Below, in pieces: positions 19,975-28,403 of a stretch of 37,545 bases of DNA (positions are counted from its first letter, which is position 1; every line of letters starts with the position of its first letter). Location of the stretch: the NCBI GenBank assembly GCA_015068545.1, contig SVKH01000003.1, positions 1 to 37,545 of the forward strand, written 5' to 3'. Origin of the DNA: Oscillospiraceae bacterium (GTDB taxonomy: Bacteria; Bacillota; Clostridia; UBA1381). The position numbers and the translations under genes are program-made. The notes under the pieces were generated by a model. The model had not been told where the DNA came from, did no database searches, and saw only the letters and a list, made by a program, of their open reading frames with translations.

Positions 19975-20238
19975 TTAAATAATGATTTTTCCCGATTTTA
20001 CTCTTTTTAAAAGGGTTCTGGATGCCAAAGATGATATGTACACCTTTGTTTCTCCCTTTTCCCTCGCTACTACAAAGGATTTTGGCAAATCCTCGGTTGT
20101 GTCGGTAACACTTCCGTTTTTTTGTGCCATTGCTAAAAATCCTCTGGTTTGATGGGACACCGTTGTATTATCCATATCAAATATCCCGATAACATTATTC
20201 ATGTTTACTATAACGTCGTTACCTAAATGCAGATACAC
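19975..20238 (-). CDS. remB: RemB/YaaB-like DUF370 extracellular matrix regulator
   Basis: MYLHLGNDVIVNMNNVIGIFDMDNTT...KSFVVAREKGETKVYISSLASRTLLKR, located between recF and gyrB. Confidence 0.88.
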   Translation of the reverse strand: MYLHLGNDVIVNMNNVIGIFDMDNTTVSHQTRGFLAMAQKNGSVTDTTEDLPKSFVVAREKGETKVYISSLASRTLLKRVKSGKIII

Positions 20239-20252
20239 ACTAATGCCCCCTT

Positions 20253-21338
20253 TTATGTTAAAATTTTACCCTTTTCTACTTTGAACAGCTTTGTGCTTTC
20301 TCCTGTTTCCACCATGTCGCTGTCGGTACAGGTGATTATCACCTGCTTGCCCTTTATGCGATTAGCAAGATAAGTTCGTCTGGTGGTATCAAGCTCACTC
20401 ATTATATCGTCCAAAAGAAGCACAGGAAACTCATCCCTTACTTCCTTAATATAGTCCATCTGAGCCATTTTCAGGCTGAGGACTGTGGTCCTTTGTTGCC
20501 CTTGGGATGCGTATGTCCTTACTTCGTTATCGTTTATAAAAAACCTAATATCGTCTCTTTGAATCCCGTAAAGGCTGGCTCCGTTTTCTATTTCTCGCTC
20601 CTTTGCAGACTCTAGTTTTAAAAGGAATTTTTCCTTATCTATTATATCACAATCTATGCTTGGTGTATAGAGTAAATTCAAAATTTCTCCGCTGATTTCC
20701 TTATGAATTTTCCCTGCAAAACTACTGAGCTTTTCTATATATTCCTTGCGGTATAGCATGATTCTGTAACCATCCTCCGCAATCTGCTCGTTCCACACCG
20801 AAAGGGTGGCATCATCCATTTTACCGGCGAATTTCAGCTTTTTTAAAAGTGCGTTTTTTTGTGCCAGATTTTTATGGTATGAAATCAGCGACTTTAGGTA
20901 CGCAGGATACAGCTGACTAATCGCCTCGTCTAAAAATCGACGGCGCATTTGCGGTGCACCCTTTATTATTTCCAAATCCTCCGGAGAGAACATGACCACA
21001 TTAAGGTACCGCATCAGCATAGAAAGCTTGGTTATAGGGACGTTGTTTATCTTGACCGATTTTTTTAAATCTGCACCAATTTGCATAATAGCCTTATAGT
21101 CCCTGTCTTTATCGGAAAACTCGATACAAACCTTCATATACTTTTCGCCAAAGCGAATAAGCTCTCTGTCGGTTTTTGTGCGGTGGCTTTTTCCACTGGC
21201 AAAAAGATGAACTGCCTCTAAAAGATTAGTTTTACCTTGTGCATTATTGCCGTAAATCACGTTTGTACCGCTACCCAGCTCAATATGCTCTCTTTCGTAA
21301 TTACGAAAATTAACAACAGTAAGACTTTTTACAATCAT
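20253..21338 (-). CDS. recF: DNA replication/repair protein RecF
   Basis: LTVVNFRNYE, YGNNAQGKTNLLEAVHLFASGKSHR, YASQGQQRTTVLSLKMAQ, LLLDDIMSELD. Confidence 0.97.
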   Translation of the reverse strand: MIVKSLTVVNFRNYEREHIELGSGTNVIYGNNAQGKTNLLEAVHLFASGKSHRTKTDRELIRFGEKYMKVCIEFSDKDRDYKAIMQIGADLKKSVKINNVPITKLSMLMRYLNVVMFSPEDLEIIKGAPQMRRRFLDEAISQLYPAYLKSLISYHKNLAQKNALLKKLKFAGKMDDATLSVWNEQIAEDGYRIMLYRKEYIEKLSSFAGKIHKEISGEILNLLYTPSIDCDIIDKEKFLLKLESAKEREIENGASLYGIQRDDIRFFINDNEVRTYASQGQQRTTVLSLKMAQMDYIKEVRDEFPVLLLDDIMSELDTTRRTYLANRIKGKQVIITCTDSDMVETGESTKLFKVEKGKILT

Positions 21339-21563
21339 TTACTTCACCGTTATTTCAAAGCTTTCATCTTCAAATTCCGCCAAAACCACATCCCCGGGAC
21401 GGATTTTTTTGCCACGCATAGTGCATACCTCACCGTTTACCGAAACTATTTCGTCCCAAATCATTTTCTTTGCCATTGCTCCGTTTTCTGCAATCTGTGC
21501 AAATTTCAAAAGCTGGTCCAGTTTGATATATTCTGTTGTGATTTCAATTTCCATTTTTTCCAT
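21339..21563 (-). CDS. S4-domain RNA-binding protein (YaaA-like)
   Basis: [49 protein letters not shown], directly before recF. Confidence 0.9.
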   Translation of the reverse strand: MEKMEIEITTEYIKLDQLLKFAQIAENGAMAKKMIWDEIVSVNGEVCTMRGKKIRPGDVVLAEFEDESFEITVK

Positions 21564-21578
21564 AATAATCTCCAGACA

Positions 21579-23810
21579 TTAGTTTGTAGTTCTTTCCACA
21601 TTGGTGACTCCGGGAATCATGCGTATTTTTTCCATAGCCTTTTTCAGCTCCTCTGTATCGGATATTTCAAGACCAAAGGTCATTACGGAACTTCCGTCCT
21701 TTAAGCTTCTGGCATTTATGGAAACGCAGTTAATCTTCGCCTCGGCAAGAACAGTGGTAACACTCATCATCATTCCCGGACTATCCAAAGCCTCTACCTT
21801 AAGGGTAGCAATGTATGAGGAGTTTGAATAATTCTTTGCCCAGCTTACCTTGATAAATCTGTTTTTATCTTCTTCGGAAAGTGCTCCCGGCTGAATATTC
21901 GGACAGGTTGCAGTATGCACCGATACTCCTCTGCCCTTTGTGATAAATCCTACTATTTCGTCCCCCGGTACCGGATTACAGCACTTAGAAAGACGTACCA
22001 GACAGTTATCTATACCCTTTACCTCAATACCGCTTGTATTCTGTCTTTTCCGTGTAACATGGGTTGTCTTTGTCTTTTCAGGATTATTTTTCTTCTGCTC
22101 TTTTAAAAATTCCTCTCTAAGACGCATTACAACCTTTTGGGCAGATAAACCGCCAAATCCCACACTGGCATACAAATCATCCAGATCGTTCATGTTGTAC
22201 TTTTTGTACATAGGAGCCAGCCATTCTTCTCTAAACAGCTTTGAAAACGGCACATTAAGACGTTTTGCTTCCTTTTCCAGCATATCCTTGCCATGGACGA
22301 TATTTTCCTCGCGGCGTTCCTTTTTCAGCCACTGATTTATCTTGCTTTTTGCAAGGGATGTTTTTACTATTTTAAGCCAGTCACGGCTAGGGCCCTTTGC
22401 CTGAGGTGATGTGAGAATTTCGATAATGTCACCATTTTGAAGCTTGTAGGAGTTTGGTACAATTTTGCCGTTTGCCTTGGCTCCTACCATCTTGCTTCCT
22501 ACCTGAGTGTGAATGGTGAACGCAAAGTCGATACAGGTAGAGCCGTTTGGAAGAGGTATTACCTTTCCCTGTGGTGTGAACGCAAATACCTGATCCGAGA
22601 ACATATCTATCTTCAAGCTGTTCATGAATACATCTGCGTCCATTATATCCGCCTGAGTTTCCATCAAGGATCTAACCCACTCCAGTTCCTTATCCATAGC
22701 GTCCGCACCGGACTTACCTTCCTTGTACTTCCAGTGAGCTGCGATACCTTCTTGGGCAACCTTGTGCATATCCCAAGTACGAATCTGGATTTCAAAAGGA
22801 GTTCCGTCACTACCTACAACGGTGGTATGAAGTGACTGGTACATATTTGGCTTTGGCATAGCCACATAGTCCTTAAACCTCATAGGAAGCGGCGTGTACA
22901 TATCGTGGACTATTCCAAGCACAGCGTAACACTCTGCCACGGTGTTTACTATAATTCTCACCGCAAACAGGTCGTAGATTTCGTCAATTGTTTTGTTTTG
23001 AGCATACATTTTACGGAAAATACTGTAAAAATGCTTTGCTCTTCCTGTAATTTCACAGGTAATGGAGTTTTCCTCCATTCTTTCCTTCAAGGTTTCGATT
23101 ATATCAGAAACATAAGCTTCTCTTTCCGCCTTTTTTCGATTGATACTGTCGGCAATTTCTTCATAAGCTACTGAATCAAGGTATTTTAGGGACAAATCCT
23201 CCAGCTCCGACTTAATCTTGGAAATACCCAGTCTATGCGCAAGAGGAGCATACACATCCAGCGTCTCCTTTGCAATATAGAGCTGCTTCTCCTTTGGCAT
23301 AAACGCAAGAGTTCGCATATTATGAAGGCGGTCTATAAGCTTTATCATTACCACGCGGATATCCTTGCTCATGGCAAAGAACATCTTTCTTAAATTTTCC
23401 ACCTGCTGTTCCTGATGGTCACGGTACTGAATTTTTTTAAGCTTTGTTATACCGTCCACTATCTCCGCCACAGATTTCCCGAAAAGTGTGGCTATATCGT
23501 CAAAATCGTATGCTGTATCCTCTATTACATCATGAAGAAGTCCTGCGCATATTGCGATGTGGTCCATGGAAAGCTCTGCGGCAATATAGGCAATCTGCAC
23601 CGGATGGATGATGTAAGGTTCTCCGGATTTTCTGTATTGATTTTTATGCGCCGATTTTGCCAGACGATATGCTACGTCTATCATATCTGTGTTGGCATTG
23701 GGGCTGTACGACTTTACCATTTTTATGATTCTTTCTACAATGGCATCAGTGTCCTCAGCTATATTTGGCAACACTTCGGTATTATTAAATACTACCTTGT
23801 TATCTTTCAT
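21579..23810 (-). CDS. relA: Bifunctional (p)ppGpp synthetase/hydrolase (RelA/SpoT family)
   Basis: HD domain (HPVQIAYIAAEL...AGLLHDVIEDT), synthetase FYSIFRKMYAQNKTIDEIYDLFAVRIIV, TGS and ACT domains. Confidence 0.96.
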   Translation of the reverse strand: MKDNKVVFNNTEVLPNIAEDTDAIVERIIKMVKSYSPNANTDMIDVAYRLAKSAHKNQYRKSGEPYIIHPVQIAYIAAELSMDHIAICAGLLHDVIEDTAYDFDDIATLFGKSVAEIVDGITKLKKIQYRDHQEQQVENLRKMFFAMSKDIRVVMIKLIDRLHNMRTLAFMPKEKQLYIAKETLDVYAPLAHRLGISKIKSELEDLSLKYLDSVAYEEIADSINRKKAEREAYVSDIIETLKERMEENSITCEITGRAKHFYSIFRKMYAQNKTIDEIYDLFAVRIIVNTVAECYAVLGIVHDMYTPLPMRFKDYVAMPKPNMYQSLHTTVVGSDGTPFEIQIRTWDMHKVAQEGIAAHWKYKEGKSGADAMDKELEWVRSLMETQADIMDADVFMNSLKIDMFSDQVFAFTPQGKVIPLPNGSTCIDFAFTIHTQVGSKMVGAKANGKIVPNSYKLQNGDIIEILTSPQAKGPSRDWLKIVKTSLAKSKINQWLKKERREENIVHGKDMLEKEAKRLNVPFSKLFREEWLAPMYKKYNMNDLDDLYASVGFGGLSAQKVVMRLREEFLKEQKKNNPEKTKTTHVTRKRQNTSGIEVKGIDNCLVRLSKCCNPVPGDEIVGFITKGRGVSVHTATCPNIQPGALSEEDKNRFIKVSWAKNYSNSSYIATLKVEALDSPGMMMSVTTVLAEAKINCVSINARSLKDGSSVMTFGLEISDTEELKKAMEKIRMIPGVTNVERTTN

Positions 23811-23824
23811 AAAACCATTCCCAT

Positions 23825-25528
23825 CTACATTTTTACATCTTTCAAAACAAGCTGCAGATTTTCTGCACCGTTATACTCATTTATGCTGATATTGTAAGCT
23901 ATGCTCACGGTCTCACCGCACTTAAGCTCACCAACCATATTCCCCATATTAAACCCGATACCGTTAAAAGTATTCTTGCCATCGGACATATACAGCTTCA
24001 GGTGACGGTTATCTGCGCCTATGGTACGGACTGTTATCAGTCTCATACCCTTTGACGAAAACACCGGAGTTTCGTTACTCATCCCAAAAGGCTCTAATTT
24101 CGACAAAATCTTTGCCGCATTTAGTGTGATGTCCGAGGTTGCAAGAGGACAATCTATATATATTTTAGGAAGGAGTGTTTTTCCTTCAAAGCATTTTTTT
24201 GCATATTGATTTAATCTTACTCTAAATTCTTCAATATTGCTTTGATTTATGCCAAAGCCTGCTGCCTGAGAATGCCCGCCAAATTCCGAAAGGATGTCAT
24301 CACACTCCGAAAGGGCAGAAAATAAATTCATTTCCTCTATGGACCTTCCCGATGCCTTTCCCTTTCCGTTCTGACAGGAAATCAAAATACATGGACGGTA
24401 GAACTGTTCACAAAGTTTGGAGGCAACTATGCCTATTACTCCGCTGTGCCAGTTTTCTGACCATAAAACATATGCAGACTGCTGGGTATCAAAGCTTTCT
24501 ATCTGCTTTAGAGCTTCTTTATATATTTCCTGCTCTATCTCCTGACGTTTTTTATTAAGGTTGTCAAGATATGTGGCTATTTTTAGGGCTTCGTCATAGT
24601 CCTCCTCTATCAGAAGGCGTACAGCAGTCTCGGCACTTTCCATTCTGCCTGCCGCATTAAGCCTTGGTGATATGGCAAATGCCACACTTTGCGCATCCAA
24701 TGTTTTACCACCCAGACCGGAAATACTAAGCAGAGCTTTTATACCGCAGTTTTTTGTTTGGGATAGCTTGGCTATGCCCTTTTCCACTATAACGCGGTTT
24801 TCACCCAAAAGCGGTACTACATCGGCTATTGTGCCTATTGCGACTAAATCTGCATATTCCATAAATATATTCTTGGTGTCCAGCTCCATCTTTATGCTGA
24901 TACCAAGTACTAGCTTAAAAGCAACTCCAACCCCTGCCAAAAACTCAAAACCATAGGTCGTATCCGGCTTTTTGGGATTGATAACGGCAACCGCCCTTGG
25001 AATCTCTTCCTTGCAGGTGTGGTGGTCTGTTATGATGAAATCTGCGCCCATAGTCTTAGCAAATTCCACTTCGCCCACACTGGTTATACCGCAGTCTACG
25101 CTTATAATAAGCTTTGCTCCATTTTTTATCAGTCGGTTAATTGCAGGGATGTTTAGTCCGTAGCCCTCCTTGTGTCTGTCGGGTATGTAGAACTCTACAT
25201 CAGCACCAACGCTTTTTAAGAATTTATAAAGGACTGCTGTGGCTGTTATACCATCTACGTCATAGTCACCGTAGATTATGATTTTCTCATGGCTGTCCAC
25301 CGCCTTTTTTATCCTGGCGACAGCTACTTCCATATCTTCAAAATTAAATGGGCTGTTTATAGCGGCAAGACTTTTCCTAAAATAAGCCGAAACCTCCGCA
25401 TCCTCTGTTATGCCGCGGTTTAAAAGCAAACAGGCAACAACAGGCGGCAGCCCATGCTTGTTACCGAAAGCAGTGATGTCATCTTTATTTAAATGTCTGC
25501 TCTTGTATTCCCATATTTTACTCTGCAT
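23825..25528 (-). CDS. recJ: Single-stranded-DNA-specific exonuclease RecJ
   Basis: IIIYGDYDVDGITATAVLYKFLKSVGADVEFYIPDRHKEGYG, ISVDCGIT, ITDHHTC, GGHSQAAGF. Confidence 0.97.
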   Translation of the reverse strand: MQSKIWEYKSRHLNKDDITAFGNKHGLPPVVACLLLNRGITEDAEVSAYFRKSLAAINSPFNFEDMEVAVARIKKAVDSHEKIIIYGDYDVDGITATAVLYKFLKSVGADVEFYIPDRHKEGYGLNIPAINRLIKNGAKLIISVDCGITSVGEVEFAKTMGADFIITDHHTCKEEIPRAVAVINPKKPDTTYGFEFLAGVGVAFKLVLGISIKMELDTKNIFMEYADLVAIGTIADVVPLLGENRVIVEKGIAKLSQTKNCGIKALLSISGLGGKTLDAQSVAFAISPRLNAAGRMESAETAVRLLIEEDYDEALKIATYLDNLNKKRQEIEQEIYKEALKQIESFDTQQSAYVLWSENWHSGVIGIVASKLCEQFYRPCILISCQNGKGKASGRSIEEMNLFSALSECDDILSEFGGHSQAAGFGINQSNIEEFRVRLNQYAKKCFEGKTLLPKIYIDCPLATSDITLNAAKILSKLEPFGMSNETPVFSSKGMRLITVRTIGADNRHLKLYMSDGKNTFNGIGFNMGNMVGELKCGETVSIAYNISINEYNGAENLQLVLKDVKM

Positions 25529-25704
25529 TTTATAAGTCTCCGCAACACAATATTTTTTAGTCTTTTTCTTAAAAAAACACTACCCATTTTATATTATAAC
25601 TTATCTATCATATTATATCATTTTTATATTATTTTTTCAAGTAAATTTGCATAAAAAATATAGATTTACACAATATAAAATTACACAGAAAGGAAGTGAT
25701 ATTT

Positions 25705-25830
25705 GTGTCAAACAATAATCAAAATCAAAACAAGAATAACCAGAACAAAAACGACAATAAGAACCAGAATCAAAACAAGAATAACCAAAATAAGAACGAT
25801 AATAAGAACGATAATAAGAAGCAATACTAA
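25705..25830 (+). CDS. 41-aa Asn/Gln/Lys-rich small protein of unknown function
   Basis: GTG start with SD AGAAAGGAAG 8 nt upstream; MSNNNQNQNKNNQNKNDNKNQNQNKNNQNKNDNKNDNKKQY*; all six differences between its two 45-nt repeats are synonymous in this frame; followed by a strong terminator. Confidence 0.75.
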   Translation: MSNNNQNQNKNNQNKNDNKNQNQNKNNQNKNDNKNDNKKQY

Positions 25831-25836
25831 AATACG

Positions 25837-25880
25837 AAAAATGAGCTGTGACAACAAATCACAGCTCATTTTATTTCTTT
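25837..25880 (+). terminator. Terminator of the small Asn/Gln/Lys-rich gene
   Basis: Perfect 11-bp stem ATGAGCTGTGA-CAACAAA-TCACAGCTCAT with flanking A/T runs. Confidence 0.88.
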
Positions 25881-25983
25881 ATAGGAAACTGCGTTCCCGT
25901 AAAGAAAAAAATAATCATACTGCCGTGCAATTTTTTTTGAAAAGCTTTAGCTTTTCAAAAAATGCACATGGCATAAGAAAAGC
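25877..25983 (+). repeat. Composite hairpin element, left inverted copy
   Basis: CTTTATAGGAAACTGCGTT...TGCCGTGCAATTTTTTTT-GAAAAGC-TTTA-GCTTTTC-AAAAAATGCACATGGCATAAGAAAAGC; inverted homolog at 27774..27881. Confidence 0.85.
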
Positions 25984-26034
25984 AAAATTGCTTCGGCCTT
26001 CCGCCGTAGGCGGTGCAGCGAAGCTGCTTTTCTT
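25975..26034. repeat. GC-rich nested palindrome adjoining the left element
   Basis: AAGAAAAGCA ... TGCTTTTCTT outer 10-bp stem, GCTTCG/CGAAGC middle, CCGCC-GTA-GGCGG tip. Confidence 0.75.
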
Positions 26035-26042
26035 GTTACAAG

Positions 26043-27644
26043 TTATAAGCCCTTCACAAACCGAAAATCAGTATCACTTTCCTCTCTTGTTACTTCTGCA
26101 GTTACCGTGTCATTTATAAGGTTTTGGGTTACAACATTATCAACTATCATTATCTTTACTTTTTTTATTTCTCCGGGATCAGGGGCAACGAGGTAAGCTT
26201 CCTGCGCCTCAGATGTTACGCGGTAGGTTCCTACTCCTAAAACCTTATCATTTAAATTACGGAACAAGCCTATTATGGTAACATCGGAATTATCCTCACC
26301 AAGCTTTACATAAACTCCGATGCTGTCTCCAAACGCATCGCATTCAGCCTCAAGCACAGGTGCTGATGGCTTATACTCATAGTGTATTTTAGACTCATGC
26401 AACTCTTCATTTCCGACACCTATTTCAATATTTTTCCACTGCTCTTCTGTTCCCGTGTAATATACATCGTCAATCCCGAGAATTGAACTGAAAGCATAAT
26501 CGCCAATAAAGGAAATGCTCTTAGGTATAGTAATACTTGCAAGTCTTATACATTGCGAAAAGGTGTATGTTCCGATGGAGGTAATACCATCGCCAATGAT
26601 TACACTTTCAAGATATTCGCAACTAGAAAACGCAGAATCGCCAAGACTTGTAACACTATCAGGTATTGTTATGCTTTTAATGCTGCTGCAAAAGTCAAAC
26701 GCACCACTGCCTATAGATGCAACGCCATTACCCAAAATCACTCTTTTAAGGTAATGGCAGCTACGAAACGCATCCTCATCAATAACTGTGCCATTACCCC
26801 CTGCTATGCTTACAATTTTCAGACTATTGCAATCACAAAATGCTTTCTTCCCAATGTATTCAATGGTTTTCGGGAAGATTACGCCTTCAATATTTTCATT
26901 ACCCCAAAATGAATAGCTTCTGACAGAGGTAACTCCCTCAGGTATGATAAGTGTTTTATCCTCCTTTCCCAAGGCATACTGGATAAACTCGGTTTTGTCT
27001 TTGCTATAAAGATTTCCGTCAAGGGATGATAAGTGCATATTATCTTCATCTACCTCTATGCTTGTGAGTGCCTCACATCTATCAAAACACATCTCTCCCA
27101 CAGATGCACAGCTCTTGCCAAGGACTACTTTTTCAAGCCTATCGCAGCCATAAAACATCCTTTCACCAATAGACTGAACACTATCAGGAATGGTAATGGT
27201 CTTAATCATATCACAACCCGCAAACACACCTCCGCCCATAGAGATAACGCTGTTTGGTATGCTTATTTCTACAAGACTATCACATCCATTAAATGCCGCT
27301 TCCCCAATATCAGTAACACCTTCATGTATGGTAATACTTTCAATTTTCTTACAACCCGAAAAAGCACGCGAACCAATGCTGGTAATACTACCCGGTATTG
27401 TTAAGCTTTTAATCCTATCGCATTTAAAAAAAGCATCTGAGTCAATAGCGGTAACAGGGTATCCCTCAATGGTATCAGGAATAACCATCTCTCCGGGTGT
27501 AGAATCTATACAGTCGGTGATTGTAACCTCTCCATTATTTACCTTGTAGCTCCAGCATTCGTATTTTTCTACAGCCGCAAAGCTTGTTTCCACAGCAAAA
27601 ACACCTGTGATAATCGTAAGTATCACAAACAATATTTTTCTCAT
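26043..27644 (-). CDS. Secreted BspA-type LRR_5 protein
   Basis: Signal peptide MRKILFVILTIITGVFAVETSFAA; IPDSVTSLGDSAFSSCEYLESVIIG-type repeats. Confidence 0.9.
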   Translation of the reverse strand: MRKILFVILTIITGVFAVETSFAAVEKYECWSYKVNNGEVTITDCIDSTPGEMVIPDTIEGYPVTAIDSDAFFKCDRIKSLTIPGSITSIGSRAFSGCKKIESITIHEGVTDIGEAAFNGCDSLVEISIPNSVISMGGGVFAGCDMIKTITIPDSVQSIGERMFYGCDRLEKVVLGKSCASVGEMCFDRCEALTSIEVDEDNMHLSSLDGNLYSKDKTEFIQYALGKEDKTLIIPEGVTSVRSYSFWGNENIEGVIFPKTIEYIGKKAFCDCNSLKIVSIAGGNGTVIDEDAFRSCHYLKRVILGNGVASIGSGAFDFCSSIKSITIPDSVTSLGDSAFSSCEYLESVIIGDGITSIGTYTFSQCIRLASITIPKSISFIGDYAFSSILGIDDVYYTGTEEQWKNIEIGVGNEELHESKIHYEYKPSAPVLEAECDAFGDSIGVYVKLGEDNSDVTIIGLFRNLNDKVLGVGTYRVTSEAQEAYLVAPDPGEIKKVKIMIVDNVVTQNLINDTVTAEVTREESDTDFRFVKGL

Positions 27645-27675
27645 AGACCTTTCCTCTTTTTCCTCTTTTTCTCTG

Positions 27676-27704
27676 ATTATACCACCTAAAAAGGGATTTG
27701 TAAA
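27676..27704 (-). promoter_or_regulatory. Sigma-A promoter of the 26043..27644 gene
   Basis: Minus strand TTTACA (27704..27699), 17 nt, TATAAT (27681..27676). Confidence 0.75.
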
Positions 27705-27773
27705 GGCTTATAAGCATCCCGCTTCATTTTAAAATCAAACCGTTCACATAAAGCAAGCAAAGCGGAGTAATTC

Positions 27774-27881
27774 GCTTTTCTTATGCCATGTGCATTTTTG
27801 AAAAAGCTAACGCTTTTTCCAAAAAAAATTGCACGGCAGTATAATTATTTCTGCTTTATCAAAACGCAGTTTCCTATAAAG
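27774..27881 (-). repeat. Composite hairpin element, right inverted copy
   Basis: Reverse complement matches 25877..25983, with identical blocks CTTTATAGGAAACTGCGTT, TGCCGTGCAATTTTTTTT and TGCACATGGCATAAGAAAAGC. Confidence 0.85.
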
Positions 27882-27916
27882 CAAAAATACGACAAAGCCC
27901 ATAGCTATGCCGTATT
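27882..27916 (-). terminator. Terminator downstream of the SLOG gene
   Basis: Minus strand ATACGGCA...TGTCGTAT stem (one G-U pair) followed by TTTTT. Confidence 0.65.
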
Positions 27917-27920
27917 ATAT

Positions 27921-28403
27921 CTACATATTTTTGAATAAATTTATAACCTCTATTCCCTTTTCCTCTGCCATCCTAACCGTCTGCCCTGTACCGCTTTTCG
28001 GGTTCTTTAAATAGCAGATGCAGTAGTCGGATGCTTCCACCATTGCCATATTACGCTTTTTCATAAGATGTGGTGACCTGCTCTTTTGACTGGTGTAGAG
28101 TACCTCATCAGCAGAAGCCAGTATCCTGTTATACACTTCCACATCTTCTTCCTGCCAGTCATAGGCTTGGTCAGGGCAAGGCAGATACAAGCAAAGCGTG
28201 ATATCATAGCTTTTTTTCAGCTTTAAAACAGTTTCAGCGGCGAGGGTATCAAAACCCAAAGCGCCGCCGCATATAAACACTTTTACATCATTTTCAATCA
28301 TATCCAGAATGCTTTTTTCAAGTCTGGGTAAAATGGCAGATTTTTCAAAATCCTCCATCACTCTGTGACCTGTAAAAAAGCAGGCAAGAGGTATCAGATT
28401 CAT
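27921..28403 (-). CDS. SLOG-superfamily DUF1273/YpsA-like protein
   Basis: CFFTGHRVMEDFEKSAILPRLEKSI...FICGGALGFDTLAAETVLKLK...DYCICYLKNPKSGTGQTVRMAEEKGIEVINL. Confidence 0.82.
   Translation of the reverse strand: MNLIPLACFFTGHRVMEDFEKSAILPRLEKSILDMIENDVKVFICGGALGFDTLAAETVLKLKKSYDITLCLYLPCPDQAYDWQEEDVEVYNRILASADEVLYTSQKSRSPHLMKKRNMAMVEASDYCICYLKNPKSGTGQTVRMAEEKGIEVINLFKNM

Noticed and set aside
25703-26119. ORF-track plus-strand ORF of 138 aa (MCQTIIKIKTRITRTK...)
   Set aside because: Out of frame with the GTG ORF whose repeat differences are all synonymous; it reads through a terminator, the hairpin element and into the antisense of the LRR gene.
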